In this document: positions 1-11,432 of the stretch, one piece after another
How positions within the stretch are numbered: position 1 is the first letter of the stretch
Layout of the letters: the number at the start of each line of letters is the position of its first letter
Assembly (NCBI RefSeq): GCF_014284235.1
Contig: NZ_JACOGD010000009.1
Location: forward strand, 62,001 to 126,000
Reading direction: 5' to 3'
Source: Cognatundibacterium curvum
GTDB lineage: Bacteria > Pseudomonadota > Gammaproteobacteria > Burkholderiales > Burkholderiaceae_D
DNA length: 64,000 bases
Notes under the pieces: model-generated
The model's database searches: none
What the model was told of the DNA's origin: nothing
The model's input: only the letters and a program-made list of their open reading frames with translations
Made by a program: the position numbers and the translations under genes

Positions 1-215
1 CGCTGGATACGCAAACCTTCAGCGCTGGTGATGCGAGTGACATCCTCATCGAACACGACAAAATCCGGGTCGATGCACAATACCGCACCAGTCTGGACGG
101 TGTGTATGCGGGTGGCGATTGCATCGCTGCCGGCCTGGACTTAACGGTGCAGGCGGTACAACACGGAAAGCTGGCTGCGCTGGCGATCCACTCTGATCTG
201 AATGCGAAGGTGTGA
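1..215 (+). CDS. preT: NAD(P)H-dependent dihydropyrimidine dehydrogenase subunit PreT, C-terminal part (partial)
   Basis: The window opens inside this gene; the reading frame begins at base 3 and stops with TGA at 213-215. The visible 70 residues contain GGDCIAAGLDLTVQAVQHG, the closing FAD-binding segment of glutamate-synthase-small-subunit-like flavoproteins. PreT is the FAD/NAD(P)H and Fe-S electron-input subunit that passes electrons to PreA for the reduction of uracil and thymine in the cytoplasm. The stop lies one base before the preA start codon, which supports translational coupling and this assignment. The N-terminal Fe-S and NADPH domains are outside the window, so the assignment rests on the C-terminus plus context. 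Confidence 0.85.
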   Translation, partial: LDTQTFSAGDASDILIEHDKIRVDAQYRTSLDGVYAGGDCIAAGLDLTVQAVQHGKLAALAIHSDLNAKV

Positions 216-216
216 T

Positions 217-1500
217 ATGGCTGATCTGTCGATTAATTTTGCGGGTATCAAAGCGCCTAATCCTTTCTGGCTGGCCTCTGCGCCACCGACCGATAAGGCT
301 TACAACGTGGTACGTGCGTTTGAAGCTGGCTGGGGTGGCGTGGTATGGAAAACCCTGGGTGAAGATCCGCCACCGGTGAATGTCTCTTCGCGTTATTCCG
401 CGCACTACGGTAAAAACCGTGAGGTCATCGGCTTCAATAATATCGAGTTGATTACCGATCGTAGTCTGGACATCAATCTGCGCGAAATCACGCAGGTCAA
501 AAAAGACTGGCCAGACCGCGCCATGATAGTCTCGCTGATGTATCCCTGCGATGAAGCCAGCTGGAAGCGTATTTTGCCGCTGGTGGAAGCGACCGGTGCA
601 GATGGCATAGAACTCAATTTCGGCTGTCCGCACGGTATGCCGGAGCGTGGCATGGGAGCTGCCGTCGGCCAGGTTCCTGAGTATGTGGAAATGATTACAC
701 GCTGGTGCAAACAGTATTGCTCCTTGCCGGTGATCGTCAAACTGACGCCAAATATCACCGATATCCGGGTTCCGGCACGGGCGGCACTGGCGGGTGGCGC
801 GGATGCGGTGTCACTGATCAATACCATTAATTCGATTACGTCCATCGATCTGGAGCAGATGGTGGCGCGTCCGATAGTCGGTCATCAAAGTACCCATGGC
901 GGTTACTGTGGCAGTGCGGTCAAACCGATTGCGCTGAATATGGTGGCGGAAATTGCACGCGACCCCGCCACGCGCGGTTTGCCGCTGTCCGGTATCGGTG
1001 GCATCGGTAACTGGCGGGATGCGGCTGAATTCATCGCACTGGGGGCTGGCTCGGTGCAGGTCTGCACTGCGGCGATGTTGCATGGCTTCCGTATTGTGCA
1101 TGAAATGAAGGATGGTTTGTCGCGCTGGATGGATACACAAGGCTATGCCAGCATCGCTGACTTTTGTGGCAAAGCGGTACCGCAAACCACAGACTGGAAA
1201 TACCTGGATATGAATTATCAGGTGGTCGCGCACATCAATCAGGATGCCTGCATACAGTGCGGCCGTTGCTATGTGGCCTGTGAAGATACTTCCCATCAGT
1301 CTATCGCCCAACTCATCACCGCAGACAATGGCCGTCGCTATGAAGTTAAGCCTGAGGAATGCGTGGGCTGTAATCTGTGTCAGATCACTTGTCCGGTAGA
1401 AGGCTGCATCAGCATGCTGCCGCAGGATACCGGTAAATCCTACATGAACTGGACCCAGGACCCACGTAACCCGCGTGCTGAATTGCCGTCACAATCCTGA
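217..1500 (+). CDS. preA: NAD-dependent dihydropyrimidine dehydrogenase subunit PreA
   Basis: A 427-residue cytoplasmic protein that reduces uracil/thymine to dihydropyrimidines together with PreT. Residues 1-310 form the FMN-binding TIM barrel (substrate loop NFGCPHGMPERGMG, flavin segment SGIGGIGNWRDAAEF). The C-terminus carries two ferredoxin-type 4Fe-4S motifs, CIQCGRCYVAC and CVGCNLCQITC followed by CP. An upstream in-frame ATG at 202 lies inside preT; ATG 217, one base after the preT stop, is preferred because it gives the normal MADLSINFAG N-terminus. In the loop that holds the catalytic cysteine of mammalian DPD, this protein reads AAVGQ, with valine where the mammalian enzyme has cysteine. 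From memory E. coli PreA also has valine there. It is the second gene of the pyrimidine catabolic operon. Confidence 0.95.
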   Translation: MADLSINFAGIKAPNPFWLASAPPTDKAYNVVRAFEAGWGGVVWKTLGEDPPPVNVSSRYSAHYGKNREVIGFNNIELITDRSLDINLREITQVKKDWPDRAMIVSLMYPCDEASWKRILPLVEATGADGIELNFGCPHGMPERGMGAAVGQVPEYVEMITRWCKQYCSLPVIVKLTPNITDIRVPARAALAGGADAVSLINTINSITSIDLEQMVARPIVGHQSTHGGYCGSAVKPIALNMVAEIARDPATRGLPLSGIGGIGNWRDAAEFIALGAGSVQVCTAAMLHGFRIVHEMKDGLSRWMDTQGYASIADFCGKAVPQTTDWKYLDMNYQVVAHINQDACIQCGRCYVACEDTSHQSIAQLITADNGRRYEVKPEECVGCNLCQITCPVEGCISMLPQDTGKSYMNWTQDPRNPRAELPSQS

Positions 1501-1769
1501 AAGTCTGATCCTGAGGAAGTCCGTGATGGTGGCTGATCCGGCCTCGTCACACTTAAGTGTTGAAATGTCGGCCATGCTGACAAAAAACAGAACGTCGTGC
1601 GCAGGCAGGCGTAGTATGCTGCGATTCTGGGCGCCTGCCCGTCTTCCAGCGCAGCCTATGCTGACAGATGGACGCAGGCCGGAACAATTTTTGCGTGTAT
1701 CGGCTTGCTGGAAAACGCAGCAACGAGGTACACCGTTTCAACACTTAAACTGAATTTTGTAGGAGACCA
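1501..1769. other. Intergenic gap within the pyrimidine operon
   Basis: These 269 bases between preA and the transporter gene carry short open frames on both strands but none with a protein-like composition. No convincing terminator hairpin followed by T residues is seen, so transcription may continue from preA. An AGGAG ribosome-binding site lies at the right end (1761-1765). A separate promoter for the transporter is possible but cannot be called. Confidence 0.4.
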
Positions 1770-1772
1770 ATG

Positions 1773-4698
<2,926 letters not shown>

Positions 4699-4731
4699 TT
4701 GCGTATTGATTGCATATCGAGGAGAAGCACG

Positions 4732-5979
4732 ATGTCTGTACAGCAGTTACGTATTAATCAGGAACGTTTATGGCAGTCGCTGATGGAACTGGCGCAGATT
4801 GGTGCGACTGAAAAAGGGGGCGTGAAACGGCTGGCACTGACCGATCTGGATAAACAGGGCCGTGATCTGGTGCTGTCCTGGGGCAGGGCAGCCGGACTCA
4901 GTATCACTATCGATCAGATCGGTAACGTGTTTATGCGGCGCGCGGGACGCAATCCGGCATTGCCGCCGGTGATGTCCGGCAGTCATATCGATACCCAGCC
5001 GACCGGCGGTAAATTTGATGGCAATTATGGTGTGCTGGCGGCGCTGGAAGTGATACGTACCTTGAATGAACATCAGATAGAGACTGAGGCGCCATTGGAA
5101 GTGGCGTTCTGGACGAATGAAGAAGGTTCACGCTTCGTACCGGTGATGATGGGCTCAGGCGTGTTTTGTGGCGCCTTCAGCCTGGAGCATGCGTATGCCG
5201 CGACCGACACCGCCGGGCTGAGCGTCAAAGATGAATTGCAGCGCATAGGCTATCTGGGTGAACAGGTGCCCGGACAGCATCCTGTTGGCGCTTATTTCGA
5301 AGCGCATATAGAGCAGGGTCCGGTACTCGAAGATGCAGGAAAAGTCATCGGTGTGGTTCCTGGTGTGCTGGGTTTATCCTGGTACGATTGCACCGTGACC
5401 GGTATGGAGGCGCATGCAGGGCCGACACCTATGGGCTTACGCAAGGATGCCTTGCAAGTCGCAACTGGCATCATGCAGGAAGTGGTGAATATCGGTAACC
5501 GCTATCCGCCTTATGGACGTGGCACTGTGGGCATGGTGCAGGTGTTTCCGAACAGTCGTAATGTGATTCCGGGTGAAGTGAAATTCAGTATGGACTTACG
5601 CAATGTCACGGCTGAATTACTCGATACCATGCATCAGGAAATTCTGGCCTTTATCGAGCAACGCAGCCGCGAGACTGGTCTGAGAATTCTTGCGGAACGG
5701 GTCTCGTATTATCCGCCTTGTCCGTTTCATCCCGATTGTGTGGAGGCGGTACGCACAGCAACGGCTGCACTTGGATACAGCACGATGGATGTGGTATCAG
5801 GCGCCGGGCATGATGCGATTTACACGGCAAGACTGGCGCCATCCGGCATGATCTTTGTGCCCTGCAAAGATGGCATCAGCCACAATGAAATTGAAGATGC
5901 ACAGCCTGCGCATCTGGCCGCAGGTTGCAATGTTTTATTGCATGCGATGCTGGCGAGTGCAGGGGTCGTGCAGGATTAA
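4732..5979 (+). CDS. Zn-dependent amidohydrolase, beta-ureidopropionase / N-carbamoyl amino acid hydrolase family (M20)
   Basis: A 415-residue member of the hydantoinase/carbamoylase amidase family. In this operon it should cleave N-carbamoyl-beta-alanine and N-carbamoyl-beta-aminoisobutyrate to the beta-amino acid, CO2 and ammonia. Dinuclear metal motifs are present: SGSHIDTQPTGGKFDGNYG (His and Asp ligands) and FWTNEEGSRF (Glu ligands). The dimerisation insert begins near YDCTVTGMEAHAGPTPM. The frame is open back to 4699, but GAGGAGAAG just before 4732 and the normal N-terminus favour ATG 4732. It starts 33 bases after hydA stops. Allantoate amidohydrolase is an alternative family name, but the preTA-hydA context argues for ureidopropionase. 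Confidence 0.9.
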   Translation: MSVQQLRINQERLWQSLMELAQIGATEKGGVKRLALTDLDKQGRDLVLSWGRAAGLSITIDQIGNVFMRRAGRNPALPPVMSGSHIDTQPTGGKFDGNYGVLAALEVIRTLNEHQIETEAPLEVAFWTNEEGSRFVPVMMGSGVFCGAFSLEHAYAATDTAGLSVKDELQRIGYLGEQVPGQHPVGAYFEAHIEQGPVLEDAGKVIGVVPGVLGLSWYDCTVTGMEAHAGPTPMGLRKDALQVATGIMQEVVNIGNRYPPYGRGTVGMVQVFPNSRNVIPGEVKFSMDLRNVTAELLDTMHQEILAFIEQRSRETGLRILAERVSYYPPCPFHPDCVEAVRTATAALGYSTMDVVSGAGHDAIYTARLAPSGMIFVPCKDGISHNEIEDAQPAHLAAGCNVLLHAMLASAGVVQD

Positions 5980-5998
5980 ACTGCGACAGTGTAAGCAG

Positions 5999-6031
5999 AA
6001 TCCGCCAATTGTAAGACTGGCGGATTTTTTT
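5999..6031 (+). terminator. Rho-independent terminator of the pyrimidine operon
   Basis: Nine-base stem AATCCGCCA (5999-6007) pairs with TGGCGGATT (6018-6026), with a ten-base loop, followed by a T run to 6031. It lies 20 bases after the amidohydrolase stop. The T run touches the stop codon of the convergent paiB-like gene. Confidence 0.85.
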
Positions 6032-6668
6032 ATGCGCCAAATAATTGTTGTTCCGTGATATGCGCCAGTGCCTGTGCTGCGCTGTCGTTTTGTTCACGCA
6101 AACCAGCGGCGATATTGCTGCGGTTTTGTACCGACTTATTCTGGCTGGTTTTCCATTTACCTGTGATGCGTTGCACTGGAATTTCTATACCGACGATCAT
6201 ATCCATCAGTGTCTGTATGTAATCAGCTGGCGCATCACTGACGCGCCAGGGATGGCTGCGTTGCGCTTCAAAGTGATCGGTCAGTTGCTCCAGTATTTGC
6301 AGAAAGTCAGTCTTGTCATCGACGGTCTGCAGCTTGCCATGCACATGCACCACGGCGTAGTTATAGGTAGGCACCACTGCACCGCTTTGCTGTTTTTCTT
6401 CATACCAGGCTGGCGTGATATATGCATGCGGCCCCTGAAACACTACCATGACTTCACCCTGCTGCTGCCACACTGGATTGGCGCGGGCTACGTGTGCGAT
6501 CAGCCTGCCTTGCGGGTGGGTGGCATCTGCTGGCAGCATCAGCATAGGAATATGATCTGCAGTTAAACCCTGATCGCTGTGGCTGACCAGGCAGCCCAGT
6601 GAGTAAGCGCGTATCAATGCGTGTAATACTTCAGGCCGGTTTTCATTGAATGCAGCTGGCATATACAT
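6030..6668 (-). CDS. PaiB-family FMN-binding negative transcriptional regulator
   Basis: A 212-residue protein that begins MYMPAAFNENRPEVLHALI, the characteristic opening of the PaiB / FMN-binding split-barrel family, and contains IAHVARANPVW and GPHAYITPAWY. Family members bind FMN in a split-barrel fold; in Bacillus PaiB was described as a repressor of sporulation and protease genes, but the biochemical role in proteobacteria is not settled. The gene stands alone, convergent with the pyrimidine operon. AGGAG lies about 12 bases upstream of the chosen ATG, a rather long spacing, and a second ATG follows two codons later. Length is normal for the family. Confidence 0.88.
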   Translation of the reverse strand: MYMPAAFNENRPEVLHALIRAYSLGCLVSHSDQGLTADHIPMLMLPADATHPQGRLIAHVARANPVWQQQGEVMVVFQGPHAYITPAWYEEKQQSGAVVPTYNYAVVHVHGKLQTVDDKTDFLQILEQLTDHFEAQRSHPWRVSDAPADYIQTLMDMIVGIEIPVQRITGKWKTSQNKSVQNRSNIAAGLREQNDSAAQALAHITEQQLFGA

Positions 6669-7434
6669 AGTGTTGAAGGACTCCTGATTGCGTTGTTATG
6701 GATGGCTGTCTGGTGCTGAAATGGGAACTACAATTGACACATCATGCCATGAATGGGGGGCTGCTTACGCTACAAATGTCGCGTTTTTCAGGGAGTGTGT
6801 GTTTGCCACAAACTGCGCCGGAAGCAAATGATTATTGCGACCGGCACAGCAGCTTGTCAGCCATGATAAAGGCTTCAGTCAGGAGGCGTGCGCTGTGATA
6901 CAGCGCGACAATGCGTGATCAGCGGGATAGTGTAGGGATGCTCTTTAGCGTGAGACATCCAGCGGTGGCCTGTATACTTACTGGCTGCCACCGGTGGACG
7001 CGCGGCCAGTCAAGCGAGTCTTAGTCGTAGCGTGAAAAAAACATTGCGGCGCGCAGCAACAGCCGAGTCTGCCTGCTGCTTGCGGAGGCGGACTTGTTCA
7101 GGTGTGCTCAAGGTGCAAAGTGTGCTTACGCTACGCATCATGAAATGATCAGTTTGGTGTTTGGTTGGAGCCTGATGACCTGATTGATCAGGGACATCGG
7201 TGTACTAAATATTGTAAGTATTGCGTGCTGCTGACTACGAATCAGCCTGGTTGTTGCAGATGTAGCGAGGATAGGGCTGTTAGCCTTAGCTGTAGCCCTG
7301 GTGTCAGCATCGATGCGGCCTGAGGCCCGGCAGTCTGAGCTGCGGTGCGCTTATTGCGTGTGGCGACATGATGGGTGTGAGAATTCATAAGCCCGACTGT
7401 ATATGCTGAGCTAGCATGTCGTCAAGTAAAAAAA
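6669..7434. other. Long intergenic region with no recognisable gene
   Basis: Roughly 770 bases between the paiB-like start and the M13 peptidase terminator. The short open frames have no protein-like composition and no good ribosome-binding sites. A twelve-base string, TGCTTACGCTAC, occurs near 6763 and again near 7124. I see no tRNA, transposase remnant or terminal inverted repeats. A small RNA or decayed gene is possible but not supported by anything specific. Confidence 0.4.
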
Positions 7435-7461
7435 CAGCCACTTCGTTTCAGGAAGTGGCTG
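7428..7461 (-). terminator. Rho-independent terminator of the M13 peptidase gene
   Basis: Stem CAGCCACTTC (7435-7444) pairs with GAAGTGGCTG (7452-7461) across a seven-base loop. Read on the minus strand, the hairpin is followed by a run of seven T. It lies about 50 bases beyond the stop of the minus-strand peptidase gene. Confidence 0.85.
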
Positions 7462-7508
7462 TCTGGTTTGTCTTGCTCAATGCTGCTGCATTCAGCAGAA
7501 CATGCTGA

Positions 7509-9575
7509 TTACCAGATGGTGATGCGTTTTTCCGGCGCGACGTACATCTTATCGCCTTCTTTAACGCCGAACGCGGAATAGAAGCCAGGGATGTTGGTCA
7601 GCGGTGCATTGCCACGAACTGAAGCCGGTGAATGCGGATCGGTATTGAGCAGGCGGATAGCTTCCGCATCACGTGCTTTACCACGCCAGACTTGTGCCCA
7701 GCCCATGAACAGGCGTTGTTCGCCGCTATAACCATCGATCACCGGCGCAGGTTTACCGCCCAGCGAAATCAGATAGGCTTTATAGGCGATAGACAGGCCG
7801 GAGTTATCGGCAATGTTTTCACCCAGCGTCAGCGCACCATTCACGTTGTAACCAGGCAGCGGGCTGTAGGCATTGTATTGCGCGATCATCGCTGTGGTCA
7901 GTTTGCCGAAATTGGCTTTATCCTCTTTGCTCCACCAGTCGCGCAGGTTGCCGTCACCGTCAGACTGGCTGCCGGAGTCATCGAAACCGTGGCTGATTTC
8001 ATGTCCGATCACTGCACCGATACCACCGTAATTGACCGCATCATCCGCTGCCGGATTAAAGAAAGGCGGTTGCAGGATGGCAGCCGGGAACACGATTTCA
8101 TTCTGACGTGAGTTGTAATACGCATTCACGGTTTGTGGGCTCATACCCCATTCTTTACGATCTACCGGCTGACCCAGTTTCGCGAGCTGACGCTGATAGC
8201 CATGTTCACGACCGCGTATCACATTCCCCACCAGGTCATCTTTTTTGATGTTCAGTTTGCTGTAATCACGCCAGACATCGGGATAGCCTATCTTAGGTGT
8301 GAATTTAGACAGCTTGGTGAGCGCTTCTTTCTTGGTTTCCGGGCTCATCCATTCCAGCGTTTCTATGCTTTGACGGTAAGCCTCGATCAGATTGGCGACC
8401 AGCTTTTCCATGCGTGCCTTGTTTTCAGGCGGGAAGTGTTTTTCCACATAGATTTTACCCAGCGCTTCAGACAGACTTTCTTCTACACGAGATACACCAC
8501 GCTTCCAGCGCGGCTGATTTTCCGGGATGCCACGCAGCGTCACGCTGGAAAACGCGAAATCCTCCTCCACAAAACGCTTGGACAGCAGGTGTGCATAGCT
8601 GCTCAGTACTTTCCATTTGTAATAACTTTTCCAGGTAGCCAGTGTCGTTTCTTCCTGCACTTTGGATAAGGCAGTGAAGAAACTAGGATGACGCACGATC
8701 ACATAATCGACTTTTTTGCCTACGCCTGTGCCTTCAAAATAGCGGGTCCAGTTAAAGCCCGGCATCAGCTCAGCCAGTTTGCTGACTTCAATTTTGTTAT
8801 AGGTTTTGACTGGATTACGGTTTTCCACCTTAGTCCACTGAATTTTTGCAATCGCGGTTTCCAGCGCGAGTATCGATGCTGCTGCCTGGGCAGCGTCTTT
8901 TTCGCCGCTCATGCTCAGCATTTTTTCAACGTGCTTCAGGTAAGCGTCGCGGAAGCCCTTCAGCTTGGCGTCGTCGTCCTTCAGGTAGTAATCACGGTCC
9001 GGTAAGCCCAGACCACCCTGGCTGATGTACACCGCGTATTTGGCAGAATCGCGTGCATCCTGCGCCACTCCGGATTGCACGGGCAAAGTCACGCCCAGGT
9101 GCGCCAGTTGCGCGATCAGCGCTGGCAAATCTTCTTTGCGGCTGACTTTATCGATTTGGCTGAAGATCGCTTTGAGTGGCTGTATATCCAGTTTGTCAGC
9201 ACGCGCTTCATTCATGAAGCTGTTATACAGATCGGCAATTTTTTGTTCATTGCTGCCGGCTTTCAGATGTTTGTCCGCCGCCAGTGCGGTGATAATCGCA
9301 TGCGAGCTTTGTTCAGACAGATCGCGCAACTGATCGAAAGAACCGAAGCGTGCTCGGTCAGCCGGAATGTCTGCCGTTGCCAGCCATTTGCCCGACATGA
9401 ATTTGAAAAAGTCATCCTGAGGCCGTACGCTGCTGTCTATCCATTGCAGATCGATGCCGGATTGCGGCGCAGCCTGTTTGGCTGCGGCAGCCGGTGCATT
9501 GTTAGCTGGCGCGGCGCTGGCGGGCAGTGCGTGAAATGCAGAAGCGAGTGCGAGACTCAGCAAGGTAAGACGCAT
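7509..9575 (-). CDS. Secreted M13-family zinc metallopeptidase (neprilysin/PepO-like)
   Basis: A 688-residue protein with an N-terminal signal peptide (LALASAFHALPASAA) and no further membrane span, so probably periplasmic or secreted. The catalytic zinc motif HEISH is at residues 525-529 in GHEISHGFDDSGSQ, and the third zinc ligand lies in GENIADNSG (Glu about 586). An Ala/Pro/Gln-rich linker follows the signal peptide and the M13 N-terminal domain starts at PQDDFFKFMSGKWL. Family members cleave oligopeptides of limited size. The C-terminus ends in ITIW, matching the conserved terminal tryptophan of the family. The gene is divergent from the M64 peptidase gene with about 350 bases between, and has its own terminator. 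Confidence 0.95.
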   Translation of the reverse strand: MRLTLLSLALASAFHALPASAAPANNAPAAAAKQAAPQSGIDLQWIDSSVRPQDDFFKFMSGKWLATADIPADRARFGSFDQLRDLSEQSSHAIITALAADKHLKAGSNEQKIADLYNSFMNEARADKLDIQPLKAIFSQIDKVSRKEDLPALIAQLAHLGVTLPVQSGVAQDARDSAKYAVYISQGGLGLPDRDYYLKDDDAKLKGFRDAYLKHVEKMLSMSGEKDAAQAAASILALETAIAKIQWTKVENRNPVKTYNKIEVSKLAELMPGFNWTRYFEGTGVGKKVDYVIVRHPSFFTALSKVQEETTLATWKSYYKWKVLSSYAHLLSKRFVEEDFAFSSVTLRGIPENQPRWKRGVSRVEESLSEALGKIYVEKHFPPENKARMEKLVANLIEAYRQSIETLEWMSPETKKEALTKLSKFTPKIGYPDVWRDYSKLNIKKDDLVGNVIRGREHGYQRQLAKLGQPVDRKEWGMSPQTVNAYYNSRQNEIVFPAAILQPPFFNPAADDAVNYGGIGAVIGHEISHGFDDSGSQSDGDGNLRDWWSKEDKANFGKLTTAMIAQYNAYSPLPGYNVNGALTLGENIADNSGLSIAYKAYLISLGGKPAPVIDGYSGEQRLFMGWAQVWRGKARDAEAIRLLNTDPHSPASVRGNAPLTNIPGFYSAFGVKEGDKMYVAPEKRITIW

Positions 9576-9923
9576 AAGAATATCCTTAAAAATTGAGTGA
9601 CTGTTCAGCTGGCCGTAGCTTATGTGGTACCAGATGTGGTGCCAAATGTGGCGCAGTGATTGCCACTGACTACAAAAAAAGACCAGGCTGCTTGGAAGCA
9701 GTGTAACGATGAAAAGTTCAGCCAGCTACGCAGAAATTGAAAATTTTTTTGCGTATGTCTGATTCTGTGTACATTCATGGAGAACCATGGCGCTACAATG
9801 CGATCTTCCGAAATCTTGCTAAATAATTTTTGCCCAGCGATGTTTGCCTACGCTATGACTAGAGTTTTTGTCCAATTCAGCAAGCATGCAGCAAAGGATT
9901 CCTCTCTTTTTTTGTGAGTGTTT
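9576..9923. other. Divergent promoter region between two peptidase genes
   Basis: About 348 bases that must hold promoters for the M13 gene (leftward) and the M64 gene (rightward). Near the M13 end there are three imperfect tandem copies of a 12-base unit of the form xATGTGGyrCCA at 9621-9656. The right half is AT-rich. No gene is seen. Confidence 0.45.
9621..9656. repeat. Three imperfect tandem 12-base repeats upstream of the M13 peptidase gene
   Basis: Units TATGTGGTACCA, GATGTGGTGCCA and AATGTGGCGCAG follow one another without spacing. They lie 46-81 bases upstream of the M13 peptidase start codon, a usual place for regulator sites. Function unknown. Confidence 0.5.
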
Positions 9924-11354
9924 ATGAAAAAATTTTTCCAATTAGTGAGCCTGGCAGCTTGCCTGAGTACGGCTGCCATCAGCAGCGCACTGGCGGCGTC
10001 TGCACCGGCTACCCCGGCTACAGTAAGGGTCGATTATCAGCATAGTGGCGACGCCAAGTCTGAACAGTATGCGATAGAGCGTGTATTGATCGAGCCCTTG
10101 CCATGGCCGGGCAATCTGGAGAAGCGCACCGATCAGACTAATCGTGGTGTAAATAAATTCGAGGTACGCGATGCCGTCAGCGGTGAATTGCTGTATTCAC
10201 GCGGTTTTTCCACCATTTTTGGTGAATGGCAGAGTACCGATGAAGCGGCGAAACTCAAACGCAGTTTTCAGGAATCGCTGCGTTTTCCTAAACCTGAAAA
10301 ACCAGTCACCGTCAGCGTACTCAAGCGCGACGAGAGCAATCGCTTTGTGCCGGTATGGAGCGTTAATGTCGATGCCGATGCCCAGGATGTAATTAAAAAG
10401 CAGCCAGATAGCGGCTTAAAGCCTATCCCTGTACATGTCAGCGGTGCGTCCGCGGATAAGGTGGATTTACTGATTATGGGCGATGGCTACACCCAGCAGG
10501 AAATGGCGAAATTTGAGGCGGATGCGCGTCGCCTGGCCAGGCATTTGTTCACCGTCACGCCATTCAAAGAACGCGAAAACGATTTCAATATCTGGGCTAT
10601 TGCTGTACCTACCCCACAAAGCGGCGTATCGCGCCCTTCGACTGGCGTGTATCACGCTTCCGCTTTGGGTGCGCGTTATGATGTGTTTGGCAGCGAACGT
10701 TATATTCTGACGCTGGATAATCAGGCTCTGCGCAGCATCGCGCAAAATGCGCCGTATGAATTTATCGAAATTCTGGTCAACAATCAGACCTATGGCGGTG
10801 GCGGGATTTTCGGTCAGTTCAGTACCGCAGCTGCTGGCAGTGACTGGTCGAATTATCTGTTTGTGCATGAGTTCGGCCATCATTTTGCGGGTCTGGCTGA
10901 TGAATACTATACCTCGCCAGTTGCCTATCAGAGTACCGGGCTGCGTAATGAACCTTGGGAACCAAATGTAACCGCGATGAAAGATCCGGCGCAACTGAAG
11001 TGGAAGCAGTATCTGCAGGCAGCCACACCATTGCCGACCCCGTGGCCTAAGCAGGTGTATGACGAGGCATCGCGCGCTTATCAGAAAAAACGCGCTGAAT
11101 TACGCGCTGCCAACCGGCCCGAATCGGAAATGAATGCATTATTTAAAACCGACCTGGCTAAATCGACACAGTTACTCAATAGCGCGCCGCACCGCCATAC
11201 CATAGGCGCATTTGAAGGCGCGAACTATGAGTCGACCGGTTACTACCGGCCTGAAATGCAATGCATTATGTTTGATCGCAGCGAGAAGTTCTGCGCAGTC
11301 TGCCGCGACGCGGTGGCAGCGATGATAGACCTCTACGTACCGGCCAAACCCTGA
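9924..11354 (+). CDS. Secreted M64-family (IgA-peptidase type) zinc metallopeptidase
   Basis: A 476-residue protein with a clear signal peptide (MKKFFQLVSLAACLSTAA... cleaved near ALAAS). An N-terminal domain of about 170 residues precedes the catalytic domain, which begins at KVDLLIMGDGYTQQEMAKFEA. The zinc site HEFGHHFAGLADEYY is at about residues 315-329, with two His ligands and a downstream Asp/Glu, as in Peptidase_M64. Despite the family name, cleavage of IgA should not be assumed in an environmental bacterium. ATG 9924 is preferred over GTG 9918 because it gives a cleaner signal peptide. Cysteines near the C-terminus (QCIMFDRSEKFCAVC) may form disulphides after export. Confidence 0.9.
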   Translation: MKKFFQLVSLAACLSTAAISSALAASAPATPATVRVDYQHSGDAKSEQYAIERVLIEPLPWPGNLEKRTDQTNRGVNKFEVRDAVSGELLYSRGFSTIFGEWQSTDEAAKLKRSFQESLRFPKPEKPVTVSVLKRDESNRFVPVWSVNVDADAQDVIKKQPDSGLKPIPVHVSGASADKVDLLIMGDGYTQQEMAKFEADARRLARHLFTVTPFKERENDFNIWAIAVPTPQSGVSRPSTGVYHASALGARYDVFGSERYILTLDNQALRSIAQNAPYEFIEILVNNQTYGGGGIFGQFSTAAAGSDWSNYLFVHEFGHHFAGLADEYYTSPVAYQSTGLRNEPWEPNVTAMKDPAQLKWKQYLQAATPLPTPWPKQVYDEASRAYQKKRAELRAANRPESEMNALFKTDLAKSTQLLNSAPHRHTIGAFEGANYESTGYYRPEMQCIMFDRSEKFCAVCRDAVAAMIDLYVPAKP

Positions 11355-11382
11355 GTACCTTTGAGTGATAATCTGCAATTAC

Positions 11383-11420
11383 AAAAAAGCCCGGAAGAAT
11401 GACTCTTCCGGGCTTTTTTT
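11383..11420. terminator. Bidirectional terminator between the M64 peptidase gene and lgt
   Basis: Stem GCCCGGAAGA (11389-11398) pairs with TCTTCCGGGC (11404-11413) with a five-base loop. It is flanked by six A on the left and seven T on the right, so it can end transcripts arriving from either convergent gene. Confidence 0.9.
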
Positions 11421-11432
11421 ATCAGATTCAGC

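Noticed and set aside
46-633. 195-codon frame on the minus strand at the left edge
   Set aside because: It overlaps preT and preA in antisense, and its composition (Arg/His/Pro-rich) is that of a shadow frame.
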